Origin: a virus
Direction: 5' to 3' (one strand)
Virus record (IMG/VR): IMGVR_UViG_3300009034_000014
Coordinates: 1-64,000 of that record
Length of the DNA stretch: 64,000 nt
Positions 47,834 to 56,574 of the stretch are shown here, one piece after another. How positions within the stretch are numbered: position 1 is the first letter of the stretch; every line of letters begins with the position of its first letter. Under the pieces are notes generated by a model. That model did not search any database and was not told the DNA's origin. It was given only the letters and a program-made list of their open reading frames with translations. A program made the position numbers and the translations under genes.

Positions 47834-49021
47834 TCAGATCACGCCGCCCCAGAACCCATCCTCCTCCTTCTTCTCAACTCGTGCGGCTGCGGTGCCGTCT
47901 TCGATACCTGATCCAGCCTTCCGCTCCTTCACCACTTCTTCTAGTTGCTTGGTCACATCGGCGAGCTGCTTGCGCAGCTCCTCGACTTCGGGTTCCAGCT
48001 CCGACTTCTGGGCACCAACGGCCTGGACCCCTTGGGCTGCGGGCTCTGCCGCACCCGTGAGCGCCTTCAGCGCATCACCGAGCGCCTTTCTGGTATCCTC
48101 GTCTCCGACTTCGCCCAGCAGCTTGATCATCTGCAGAGCCGTGTCCTTGATCGCGCCGATTCTTGAAGCGGTGAACTTCTTCCCCTTGCTCACGGCCTGG
48201 CCCTTGACGATCACGCTCCCATCATCCATGACTTGTACCGCGGGGATCTCCGCATCCGCGCCCGGATCAGCCACATCGTCAGACTTCTTGGCAGGCGCTG
48301 GATACCCGCCAGCGCCACCGGCAGCGCCCGGCTTCGGGTACGGATATTGACCGCCCACGACTTTGTTCAGGAAGGACACGACGCGCTTGATCGCCGACGC
48401 GAGATCTGCGGGCACGGCCTTCGCGACCTCGTCCTTTTCCGCTTCCGGGATCGGAAGCTTGCCGTTGGCGGCCTTGGCCATGAACTCCGCGACGCTCTTG
48501 ATCGCCTTCTCCAACTCCTCGGTCAGCGCCTTCTTCGCCTCCTCTTCCGTCGGGATGTCCTCGGCCTTGCCAACCGGCTTCGGGTACGGGTATTTTCCTC
48601 CGACCACCTTGCCCAGGAAAGTCAGAACCCGCGCGATGGCCGGACCGGGCGCGCCCTTCATGCGCGAAAGGCGCTTCATCCACGCCGATACATCGCGGAT
48701 CGCCTTGGCCAGATCGGCTGGTAGCGCTTTTGTGATCTCCTCGTTGTCCGACTCCCAGAACGATCCTGGATCGCCCTCGGTTTCGGGCAGTGCCTTTTCG
48801 ACTTCGGCGATGCCCTCGAAGATAGGCTTGAAGTCTCCGCCATCCTCGTTCTTCAGCAGTGCGTCCACTTCCGCTTGAAATGCGCCCATTTCTTCCTCCT
48901 TGAGTCGTTTGATGATCAGAAATTTACGGAGGTTCGCTGCGCGATCTACCAGCGATACCTCCCGAACGTCTACGTCGAGAATCCTGCGTGGGTTGTCCTT
49001 ATCGTTTTCCGTCTCGCCCAT
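47834..49021 (-). CDS. scaffold-like protein with the C-terminal motif of an XkdF protease at its N-terminus (395 aa)
   Basis: Residues 14-39 (LDVDVREVSLVDRAANLRKF, LIIKR) are the segment that normally follows the XkdF protease core. The rest is acidic and helical with internal repeats (FLGKVVGGKYPYPKP and FLNKVVGGQYPYPKP; ALPADLAKAIRD and AVPADLASAIKR) and a C-terminal coiled coil (EVEELRKQLADVTKQLEEVV). Typical of a scaffolding protein placed before the capsid gene. Preceded by an intrinsic terminator. Confidence 0.65.
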   Translation of the reverse strand: MGETENDKDNPRRILDVDVREVSLVDRAANLRKFLIIKRLKEEEMGAFQAEVDALLKNEDGGDFKPIFEGIAEVEKALPETEGDPGSFWESDNEEITKALPADLAKAIRDVSAWMKRLSRMKGAPGPAIARVLTFLGKVVGGKYPYPKPVGKAEDIPTEEEAKKALTEELEKAIKSVAEFMAKAANGKLPIPEAEKDEVAKAVPADLASAIKRVVSFLNKVVGGQYPYPKPGAAGGAGGYPAPAKKSDDVADPGADAEIPAVQVMDDGSVIVKGQAVSKGKKFTASRIGAIKDTALQMIKLLGEVGDEDTRKALGDALKALTGAAEPAAQGVQAVGAQKSELEPEVEELRKQLADVTKQLEEVVKERKAGSGIEDGTAAARVEKKEEDGFWGGVI

Positions 49022-49045
49022 CCGACTAACTCCCCTTTGGAACGC

Positions 49046-49076
49046 AAAAACCCCGGACGGCTTATGCCATCCGGGG
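49046..49076 (-). terminator. strong intrinsic terminator before the scaffold gene
   Basis: On the minus strand CCCCGGATGGC-ATAA-GCCGTCCGGGG (one G-U-type mismatch) is followed by TTTTT. It lies between the small gene ending at 49113 and the scaffold start at 49021, so transcripts from the protease side would be reduced before the scaffold and capsid genes. No clear promoter between it and the scaffold. Confidence 0.75.
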
Positions 49077-49112
49077 TCCGGTTTTCTCCGATACCTCGTT
49101 TTTTTGAGTCGT

Positions 49113-49343
49113 CTACTTGTTGCCTAACTCGCTCCCCAGCTCTTCTAGCCGCGTCCAACCGCGACTCTCGTTGACGTAGACGACTTTGCCTGCTTCAAAT
49201 TTCAAAGTAACCTGACCGAAAAAACCACGCTGCTTCAGGCTCTCAAAGTACAAACCTAGAAGATTGCATTGGGTCTTTCCGTTCTCATGCCTCAATTGTG
49301 ACAAACTGTTGTTCTTGCTGTCAAGAGATTTATTTTTGTTCAT
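49113..49343 (-). CDS. DUF2292-like small protein (76 aa)
   Basis: The start ATG 49343 overlaps the stop of the giant ligase-protease gene (ATGA). It is Asn/Lys-rich at the start. The second half (YFESLKQRGFFGQVTLKFEA, GKVVYVNESRG) resembles DUF2292-type small proteins, where a short strand-turn-strand follows a helix. Sits between the XkdF protease domain and the terminator. Function unknown. Confidence 0.55.
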   Translation of the reverse strand: MNKNKSLDSKNNSLSQLRHENGKTQCNLLGLYFESLKQRGFFGQVTLKFEAGKVVYVNESRGWTRLEELGSELGNK

Positions 49344-52300
49344 ATTACGGTTGCCACTCCCTGAATAGAAAATCCGGTGATTTCCCCCTTCTTCACCTTC
49401 TTCCATAGCGTGTCGTCGTTAATCTTGTTCGACATGAGCCACGTACCCTTTGTCACCTTCTGATCGCCGAGTTTGAAACTCGTTTTTGCTATCCAGGACT
49501 CGACCAACTCCACGCCTATCTCTCCGAACATCGTGTGCAGCACCCCGAGCTGAGTCTCGCGGTTGTAGCTCGCCAGAAACTTGTGTGCTGCGCGCTCGAT
49601 GGCCTCAGCATCGATTGTATCGCCCTGCGCGTCCACCTCGTCCGGTTCTAGGACTATGCCGGTGACGATTCGCTTTTCCTTGTCCACCTTCGCGATCACG
49701 GTCTCGTTGACGAACGCCGCTTTGAATACCTCTGCCATTTCTCCAGCCTCCTTCTTCACCTCCGGACCCGGGACAGAAGGCTGCCACAACCAGTCGCCGT
49801 CCGAGCGCTTAGCCTCGTACAAGCCTTTCAGTAGCTCGCCCTTGATCTGCACCTTCAGAAACTTGTCGCTGTAGGACAGGACCGAGGCTTTTCCGGAATC
49901 CAGGATCTCGATGTTTGAAGGCGTGGCCTTCGTCGGGTTCAGATAGTGACTCGGCTTGATCTCGCCCTCGAATTTCATGCTCTCCTTGTGCGGATCGTCC
50001 TTCACGTCCGCCGCGAGCCGCTTGTTGTCCAGCGGGTTCAAGTACATCTCGACGACGATCAGTTCCGGTCGACCAACATCCAGCCGTAGGTGCCAGAGCG
50101 TTCGGGACGGACCGACGCGGATCTGGATCGGACCTCGCCAGGTCTGCTCTTGAAGCACGAATCGTGCGTCGAGCATGCTGGCCTTCGTGGTTCGCCGCTT
50201 GTACGGCGCGGTGTAGTCGATCTCCACGTCTTTCGCCTTGATCGCCAGTTGCAGCGCGTCACGAGTCTGCTTGGCCTTGGCAGCTGTCTTGCTTTTCCAG
50301 TAGCGGTACTCGACCGGCACCTGCTTGCGGATAGCCTTTGGCAGCGCTGAGATTCCCACCGGAGGCATCCAACCTTTTTTTACGGCGTCGCGGTCGAGCA
50401 CATAGGGAGTCTGATCGTCTGGACGGATACACAGCCAAACAGGTCCAGGCAACTCAGACTCCTCTGAAGGTGGGAGTACCGCTTTACTCAGCACCTCGCC
50501 TTTCAGGTTTTCAGGTAGATCCTCATCGTCTGGAGTGCCGTCTTTCTTCAACCGAAGCTGGCGGAAGAAGATCCGGTAGTTGAGCGCCTTGCCGACCATT
50601 GCATACTCGTGGAGCCAAACTTTTTGAGCCAAGTATTCAGCCTCGCCCTGGTCCACGATCTGGAACACGCCAGGGAACTCTCGCGTCCCTCCCACGGGTG
50701 GCGGCTTGCCCTCCTCAGGCATCTTAGTGGCACCTTCGACATTGAGCCAATCGTACGGCTCCGCTGCCTTCCGAACCGAGTTGATTGAAGTGCGAACTGG
50801 CTCTTTCACACCGCGCTTGCGCCTCTTCGCCCACTCTCCGGTGTTCCAGTTGATCTTGGAAATCTCATCCATGCGCGTTCGGCTCAGCGCCCGAGCCTGC
50901 GATAGCTTGGTGACGGGTTCTTTGATCTCTCCCTTGATGCCGGTGAGCAACGTCCAGCCGATTAGCAGACGCTTCGGTCGCAGTACAATGCGGAGATCCG
51001 AATGCATAGATTTTCCGCGAAAATGATGCTGCACAGAATAGGCATAAGGCGCCTTGTCTTCGTCCGGGATCTCCATGTACGGATCGGCTTGTTTCTCTAC
51101 CGCGCGGGTTGGGAGGTATTCGATGTTCCCTTCTTCGTCGATCTCCTTGACTTGGAGCACGAGGTTGCGCTTCGCGCGTGCCGCAGCCGAATCAACGGTA
51201 TCAGTCTTGTCAGTCCACGGCCCGATCACACGCGGCACCCAGACGGACATGCGCTCGCCCTCTGGCTTGCGCTCGATGTTGATCGTCTCTCCCTCGATCA
51301 GGATGGGATCGCCTTCCGCGAAGTCAAGCTTAGTCGCGAAAGTGTCGCCTACCGGAGTGACTGTCTTCCCCTTCACCTGAACGGTCTTGATCGGCTTCGC
51401 CTTCCCGGGTAGCACGCCATATTGGTAGACCCAGACTCCGCCCTTAGTCTTCTCCCGTCCGAGAACGATCCCGCGCACTATGCTGGAGTTGTGAAATTTG
51501 GTCCAGAGATCGAGCGTCACGACCTTGAGCGGGTATGGGCTGTCCGCCTGCTTCGCGACCACGCCTTCCGACCCTGGCAGCTCGCGGATCTTGCGGACGG
51601 CGCGTTCCAGTTCTTCCAGATCATGGGCCTTGGTTCCTGGTACAGCATTCAGCCTGTGTTTCAGATCCGGAGCACCCATGGTGCTCTGCTCGACTCCCAG
51701 CTTCCCAAGAAGCTCCAGTCTGCGGAACACCGGCCACTTGTGAACGTCGCCGTCCTCGCCGTGGTAGAGCACGTCGAACACGTTGGTCACGACGTTTGAG
51801 TCGTCTGGCTCGTCCTTTGCATGCAGGTAGCCAGCTATCGCCTCGCGCGGGAGGTGCTGGCGTCCCTTCCACAATTCGATCTCACAGTCGAAGACCAACT
51901 TGTCGACCTTGAGTTTTCGGATCTCCTCGACCGTCTGCGGAAGCCTCGCCGTGTTGTCCTCGCCGTCTTCAGAGAAGATCTTGACCGTGTCGCCGTCCTT
52001 GTGGACCTGGTGGCGGGCACCGTCAAATTTTTTCTGGACATGGGTCGGGAGCCATTCATCGGCTCGTTCGCGGTAGAGCGAAAGAAAGCGCTCAATGGTC
52101 TGAAGTTCCTCCGGGAATGCTGGCCGCGTCGGCTTCGGCTGATAGAAGAACTCGCCAAGGGTGAGTTTGTCGTTCTTCTCGGCGCGCTCGGCCTGCACTA
52201 GGAACTTCCCAGTGGGGTCGCGTGACACAAGGGCGACGGACTTCTTCACCGACCGCAGGCTGCTCAGGAAGGCCTTCGCGACGGCTGACGCGAGCGGCAC

Positions 52301-53212
52301 CGGCACGCAGTCGCCGAGCAGCCCCCGGACCCCCGTCCATGTGCTCACGGCGAACTTGTATGAGTCAGGGATGCCCTGGATGCGGGCCGTCTCGCGGAGC
52401 GTGAGCCAGCGCTTCCCACCCCAGTGAATGAACGCGCCCTGCGCGATCAAGGTCGGCGCCGGCTTGTCCGGGCTCCGGATCAGGACGTCGCCCTGATGAA
52501 TGGATGACAGGCGCCCAGCCCGGAGTTCCGCCTCTGGGCTTTTGCCCTCTCGTAGGATCTGGACGAAGAGCTTCAGCCTGTCTGACAGCGGAGGAGGTGC
52601 AGAGTGAAGTCCCTCGCCTCCGGGCGGACCGAGCCCGCTGAGCACGTCACGGACGGAGCGCGGCCGGGAGCGAGGCACCCCGTCCTGCTCTGGTAGCTGA
52701 CCGCCCTTGACCCCAACGAAGAACGCGCGCTGCCTGATCGTCGCGGCACCATGTTCGCTTGCCCTCAGGACCCAGACGGCGGTCTTGTAGCCCAGCCTCT
52801 CAGCGCGCGCCCTAGCCCGCTTCCAGCGCTCTGACTTCACCGCGCCCGGCACGTTCTCAAACACGAAGCCCCGCGCGCCGAGGGCGACCACGAGGTTGAT
52901 CGCATAGTTGATAAGACCCCTCCTAGAGTCGTTCTCCTTCGGGCTGAAGCGGTTGATCGCTGAGAACGGCTCACAGGGCACGCCGCCGACTACGATGTCC
53001 ACGCGCCCGATCGCCTTGCCGATCTCGGGGATGCTGAACTTGCGGCAGTCCCCGAGAAGCACTGCGGCGTCGGGGCGGTTCATTGCGAAAGTGCCCGCGG
53101 CTGGCCTCTCCGATTCAACGCCGAGAACGGAGACGCAGCCCTCCTTCTCGAAGCCGATGGAGAGCGCCCCCATCCCGCAAAAAACGTCCAGCATCCTCAG
53201 TTTTTCTGGCAT
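49340..53212 (-). CDS. giant fusion: C5 DNA methyltransferase + ATP-dependent DNA ligase + LigD-like phosphoesterase regions + XkdF protease (1290 aa)
   Basis: Residues 1-340: Dcm-type cytosine methyltransferase with motif I DVFCGMGALSIGF, catalytic GGVPCEPFS (C80), FENVPG (118-123), QRAFFVGV. Residues 345-670: ATP-dependent ligase with KFDGAR (lysine 395), FDCEIELW, SEGVVAKQ and DLWTKFHN plus an OB region. Residues 722-760: YSVQHHFRGKSMHSDLRI, like the LigD 3'-phosphoesterase motif; a second similar stretch lies at 1017-1060. Residues 1160-1290: XkdF prohead protease (GVLHTMFG, GTWLMSNKI, GEITGFSIQG). ATG 53212 is the methyltransferase start; the ligase-protease part has no start of its own. 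Confidence 0.75.
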   Translation of the reverse strand: MPEKLRMLDVFCGMGALSIGFEKEGCVSVLGVESERPAAGTFAMNRPDAAVLLGDCRKFSIPEIGKAIGRVDIVVGGVPCEPFSAINRFSPKENDSRRGLINYAINLVVALGARGFVFENVPGAVKSERWKRARARAERLGYKTAVWVLRASEHGAATIRQRAFFVGVKGGQLPEQDGVPRSRPRSVRDVLSGLGPPGGEGLHSAPPPLSDRLKLFVQILREGKSPEAELRAGRLSSIHQGDVLIRSPDKPAPTLIAQGAFIHWGGKRWLTLRETARIQGIPDSYKFAVSTWTGVRGLLGDCVPVPLASAVAKAFLSSLRSVKKSVALVSRDPTGKFLVQAERAEKNDKLTLGEFFYQPKPTRPAFPEELQTIERFLSLYRERADEWLPTHVQKKFDGARHQVHKDGDTVKIFSEDGEDNTARLPQTVEEIRKLKVDKLVFDCEIELWKGRQHLPREAIAGYLHAKDEPDDSNVVTNVFDVLYHGEDGDVHKWPVFRRLELLGKLGVEQSTMGAPDLKHRLNAVPGTKAHDLEELERAVRKIRELPGSEGVVAKQADSPYPLKVVTLDLWTKFHNSSIVRGIVLGREKTKGGVWVYQYGVLPGKAKPIKTVQVKGKTVTPVGDTFATKLDFAEGDPILIEGETINIERKPEGERMSVWVPRVIGPWTDKTDTVDSAAARAKRNLVLQVKEIDEEGNIEYLPTRAVEKQADPYMEIPDEDKAPYAYSVQHHFRGKSMHSDLRIVLRPKRLLIGWTLLTGIKGEIKEPVTKLSQARALSRTRMDEISKINWNTGEWAKRRKRGVKEPVRTSINSVRKAAEPYDWLNVEGATKMPEEGKPPPVGGTREFPGVFQIVDQGEAEYLAQKVWLHEYAMVGKALNYRIFFRQLRLKKDGTPDDEDLPENLKGEVLSKAVLPPSEESELPGPVWLCIRPDDQTPYVLDRDAVKKGWMPPVGISALPKAIRKQVPVEYRYWKSKTAAKAKQTRDALQLAIKAKDVEIDYTAPYKRRTTKASMLDARFVLQEQTWRGPIQIRVGPSRTLWHLRLDVGRPELIVVEMYLNPLDNKRLAADVKDDPHKESMKFEGEIKPSHYLNPTKATPSNIEILDSGKASVLSYSDKFLKVQIKGELLKGLYEAKRSDGDWLWQPSVPGPEVKKEAGEMAEVFKAAFVNETVIAKVDKEKRIVTGIVLEPDEVDAQGDTIDAEAIERAAHKFLASYNRETQLGVLHTMFGEIGVELVESWIAKTSFKLGDQKVTKGTWLMSNKINDDTLWKKVKKGEITGFSIQGVATVI

Positions 53213-53223
53213 GACAAAAGTCC

Positions 53224-53253
53224 TTGACGCCGCGTCTCATGACGCGATAGGTT
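53224..53253 (+). promoter_or_regulatory. possible promoter for vsr
   Basis: Plus strand: TTGACG (53224-53229), 18 bp spacer, TAGGTT (53248-53253). The start would coincide with the A of ATG 53260, so the message may be leaderless; no Shine-Dalgarno is present. Weak evidence. Confidence 0.3.
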
Positions 53254-53259
53254 GCGATC

Positions 53260-53688
53260 ATGACCCGTGAGGAGAGATCGAAGCACATGGCAAAGATCAG
53301 GGGCGATGACCTCAGGCCCGAGACGGCGGTCGCCACCGCCTTCCAGAGGCTGCGACGTCGACCAGAACGGAACGTGGCCGACCTGCCTGGCCGCCCTGAC
53401 TTCGTGCTCCGCCGGTCGCGCGTCGCGGTGTTCGTGCACGGCTGCTTCTGGCACGGCTGCCGGGCGCACTACCGGGCACCCAAGTCGAACCGGCCCTTCT
53501 GGCGTCGCAAGCTGAACACGAACCGCCGGCGGGACGCGCGCGTCGAGCGCAGCCTCCGCCGCGCGGGATGGTCCGTGCTCACGGTGTGGGAGCACGACAC
53601 TCGGCAGGGCGTGGGTCACCTGGTCAATCTCCTTTCCTACCGACTCCGCGCCGCTTCAGGAAGGCGCGAAGGTCGTCGACGGACGTGA
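53260..53688 (+). CDS. vsr: very short patch repair endonuclease Vsr (142 aa)
   Basis: The only plus-strand gene. It nicks T:G mismatches that arise when methylated cytosine is deaminated. RSKHMAKIRGDDLRPE (E21), GRPDFVLRRSRVAVFVHGCF (D47, H60) and WHGC (H65) carry the catalytic residues; FWRRKLNTNRRRD and GWSVLTVWEHD complete the family pattern. Divergent from the adjacent cytosine methyltransferase, the usual dcm-vsr pairing. Its 3' end overlaps the end of the Dam-fusion gene by 65 nt. The region is more GC-rich than its surroundings. Confidence 0.85.
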   Translation: MTREERSKHMAKIRGDDLRPETAVATAFQRLRRRPERNVADLPGRPDFVLRRSRVAVFVHGCFWHGCRAHYRAPKSNRPFWRRKLNTNRRRDARVERSLRRAGWSVLTVWEHDTRQGVGHLVNLLSYRLRAASGRREGRRRT

Positions 53689-56527
53689 CCACGTTCGGCG
53701 GCAAATCTGCCGCCGCCATCTCCTTCACCTCGTTCTGAGGGTTCACCCGCTCGAAGGTCAGATCGTAGAGCGGCACGTTGTTGGTGAATGGCCCGTGGAA
53801 ATTGTCGAAGTGGATTTCCAACCGCTCTGACAACTCAGGCGGAAGCGCTCGCCCGAGACGGAAGTGCACCACATGCTTGAAGTCCTCTGGCAGTTCCTCG
53901 GTGTCCTTCACAAGGATATCGATGTCCCCTTCCGTAGCGCCGCGGTTCGCGAGTCCGCCTACCAGATAGACGTATGGCTGGCGCAACTTGAACGTCTTGA
54001 AATACGGGAGCACATCGTCCAGCTTGATCTCCGGACCGCGCTTCACTCCAGACGAGTGTATGAAAGCGTAGTCTCGCTTGCTCACCTTCTCCCACGGTGG
54101 GACGTCGTAATCCGGTTGCTTCTCCTCGTGGCGCTCGAAATCCTCTGACACGTCGTCCAGTCCGTCGCCAGGCGGAGGCGGGTGCAGCACCTTTCGCTCG
54201 AACAGCTCGTCTGTGATCAGTGCGTGCAGATTGGAAACGTCCTCTACGCTGAATCCAGCCCGGCGTCGGTCCTCGGCGGGTCCGCGCCAGAGCTTGTGCA
54301 GCCTCCAGTGGGCCTCGGTAAGGTCCGCCGTGGTCATCTCTCCAGCGTCTAGGTCTGGTGCGAGTTCCACGCGCTTGAGCATGACTTCCGGGAGCTTCAC
54401 TTCACGGGCAACGCGTTCCCAGAATTCGCGCACGCTCGGCTTCATGCCCTTGGGGTTGAAGCGAACAACCTCCGGGCCACGGCGAACGGCTTCCTTCAGG
54501 ATCTTGCGCAGCAGCAGTTCAATGGTCTCAAGGTCGTACTTGAAGCCCTTGGGATCTTTCTTCCAGTTGGCGTAGTACGCGAGAGTCAGCCGGTGGTCAT
54601 CGCGGAGCACGGCGTCGGAAACCTTGCTCGCATCGTAGGTCTTCGGGTCGCGGATCTTCTTGGCTTCCTGGACCGTGTAGTTCTGGTAAAGAATCTGCGT
54701 ACTCTCAAGGCCACCAAAGCCCGGCGTAGTGCGGGTAAGTTTGCGCTTAGTCCATCCCGAGCCGAGATCTAGATTGCCTTGGTACGAAAGCAGAACCCGG
54801 CCCTTTAGTTTCTTCACAGCATCAAGGAACTTATCCGCATCAAAATTTTTCCAGTGATCCGTTTTGCTTTCTGCCTTCCATGGCGGATCGAGGTAGAAGA
54901 AAGTTGCCGTCGAATCCAATTTTTTGATTAGTTTTAGCGCATCGCCCTCAACAATTTTCGTATTGCTCAGCCGCTCTCGGAATTTCTCAAGATTGTCGAG
55001 AAACCGCTTGCCGGTTACCGTCTGAGCGCCTGAGAATTCAGTCGCCCGGCCGCGTTGGCTGTGCAGATTAAGATACTTATGGCGAAAGGCACGGGCTCTG
55101 AGAGAGTTTGGCTTCAATTCCAACAAGCGCGCAAATCGTTCAGGACTCCCCCTCCATTCCTGTTGCCGGATCCATTTAAAATCGGCATCGCTACCAGTTT
55201 TCAGGAAACGGTACACAGCAATGATCTCAGGATCGATATCGCAGAGAACTTCCTGCTCCGAGGGCTCTTTTGCCCAAAACAAGGTCGCTCCACCTGCATA
55301 CGGCTCTACATAGACCTTATGCTTCGGTACACGCTTCAATAGGTCATCTGCCCAAGGATCCTTGCCACCAGGGGATCTAAATGGTTTCGCCACCCGCTTC
55401 TCGGTGCCGCGCAGGCCAAGCTCATTGATATCCGAGTGTACGAGTTCGATCTTCTCGATCTTGAACGCGGCATCGAGCACCGGTAACTTATCGATCCTGG
55501 CTCCGACAGGTAAGTAGGCGAGTGTGGCGTGCGGGACGAAGCCGTGTGTCTGGTCCTCGATTTCCGTGAACCCGGCCTTGCTCAGCACCGCCTTGATCTC
55601 GGTGTGCAGTTCTGCGAGCCCAGGTGCGTCTACCAGCGCGACCAGAGCAGTCGCAGCCTCTCCATCCTTGCTTGCGCCGTCGAAGAAGCCCCACCCCTGG
55701 AACTTCGCGTCGATAGGCTTTGCCTTGTCGAGCACCTTCTGCACAGCACTTAGCGCGTCTTCCTTGTCGCTCTCCGAGTACTCGCCTTTGCTCGGCACGT
55801 ATAAAACGGTGATGTGGTCCGCGTCGTCGGCCTCGGCGAAGTCTACGCCCTTCAGTAGCTCGCCGGATAGCTCCATCAACTTCTTCCTGATCTCATCTGG
55901 AAGCCTAGCGCAGAAAAACAGGTGCGTCGGGTCGGTGTGGATCTGTTTCTCTACCGATTTCAGCTCCACATCCCGGGCCAACACCTGCGGACCGGGACCG
56001 ATGTTGGTCTCAGCCGGCGCATCGAACTTGCTTTCCATTTTAACGGGCCAGGCGTAGAACGGTCCTTTCTTCCAGCCCTTCTGCGCCTTGGCCCACTCCG
56101 AACGCAGATCCTCGGAAATGAGATGTTGATCGATTGTGCGCTTCAGCTCGTCCAGATCCACATCCCGCAGCTTGCCAAGAGTCACGACGCCCAATGCCTT
56201 GCGCTCACTGATCAACAAGTAGCGCTTGCCCGCGATCTCAAATGGCCGCGTCTTCACGATCAGGGTCTTGCGGCCATCCAGCACGGCCTCGGCCATCCAC
56301 GCCGGCGACACGATCAACCCGTCGGTCGGTAGCTCCGCCTCGCCGCTGTAGTCCTCGATGCGCGGCAGTCTTGGTTCCTTCTCGTCAAGTGGGATCCCGC
56401 TCTCTCCAAACCCGGCTGGGTAGAGTTTACCACCGTCCTCCAGTTCTGGAAGACCGATTGCTTTTCTGACCGGAGTGCTTTGCTCGCCCTTTGGAACCAT
56501 ACTGCATGGTGGTCTTTTACGTGGCAT
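53624..56527 (-). CDS. giant fusion: PUA/ASCH-like + 2H phosphoesterase + Dam methyltransferase + nucleotidyltransferase (967 aa)
   Basis: Residues 70-165: ASCH/PUA-like (SPAWMAEAVLDGRKTLIVKT, YLLISERKALGVVTL). 195-365: 2H phosphoesterase with HITVLYV (H238) and HATLAYL (H333). 380-620: D12-class adenine methyltransferase with EPYAGGATLFW (408-418) and FFYLDPPW (DPPW 547-550). 820-930: pol-beta-type nucleotidyltransferase (LVGGLANRGATEGDIDILV). Start ATG 56527 or 56530, with GGGAG upstream; the longer frame has no ribosome site. Between the MuF gene and the XkdF fusion, where a head-protease polyprotein would be expected. Confidence 0.75.
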   Translation of the reverse strand: MPRKRPPCSMVPKGEQSTPVRKAIGLPELEDGGKLYPAGFGESGIPLDEKEPRLPRIEDYSGEAELPTDGLIVSPAWMAEAVLDGRKTLIVKTRPFEIAGKRYLLISERKALGVVTLGKLRDVDLDELKRTIDQHLISEDLRSEWAKAQKGWKKGPFYAWPVKMESKFDAPAETNIGPGPQVLARDVELKSVEKQIHTDPTHLFFCARLPDEIRKKLMELSGELLKGVDFAEADDADHITVLYVPSKGEYSESDKEDALSAVQKVLDKAKPIDAKFQGWGFFDGASKDGEAATALVALVDAPGLAELHTEIKAVLSKAGFTEIEDQTHGFVPHATLAYLPVGARIDKLPVLDAAFKIEKIELVHSDINELGLRGTEKRVAKPFRSPGGKDPWADDLLKRVPKHKVYVEPYAGGATLFWAKEPSEQEVLCDIDPEIIAVYRFLKTGSDADFKWIRQQEWRGSPERFARLLELKPNSLRARAFRHKYLNLHSQRGRATEFSGAQTVTGKRFLDNLEKFRERLSNTKIVEGDALKLIKKLDSTATFFYLDPPWKAESKTDHWKNFDADKFLDAVKKLKGRVLLSYQGNLDLGSGWTKRKLTRTTPGFGGLESTQILYQNYTVQEAKKIRDPKTYDASKVSDAVLRDDHRLTLAYYANWKKDPKGFKYDLETIELLLRKILKEAVRRGPEVVRFNPKGMKPSVREFWERVAREVKLPEVMLKRVELAPDLDAGEMTTADLTEAHWRLHKLWRGPAEDRRRAGFSVEDVSNLHALITDELFERKVLHPPPPGDGLDDVSEDFERHEEKQPDYDVPPWEKVSKRDYAFIHSSGVKRGPEIKLDDVLPYFKTFKLRQPYVYLVGGLANRGATEGDIDILVKDTEELPEDFKHVVHFRLGRALPPELSERLEIHFDNFHGPFTNNVPLYDLTFERVNPQNEVKEMAAADLPPNVVTSVDDLRAFLKRRGVGRKGD

Positions 56528-56574
56528 CATATCTCCCAGGAGCCCGCCTCGACCGAGACGTCGACAGTGCAACG

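Noticed and set aside
49296-49324. TTGACA on the minus strand inside the DUF2292-like gene
   Set aside because: At 17 bp the -10 would be TCACAA, a poor match, and it precedes the terminator at 49046.
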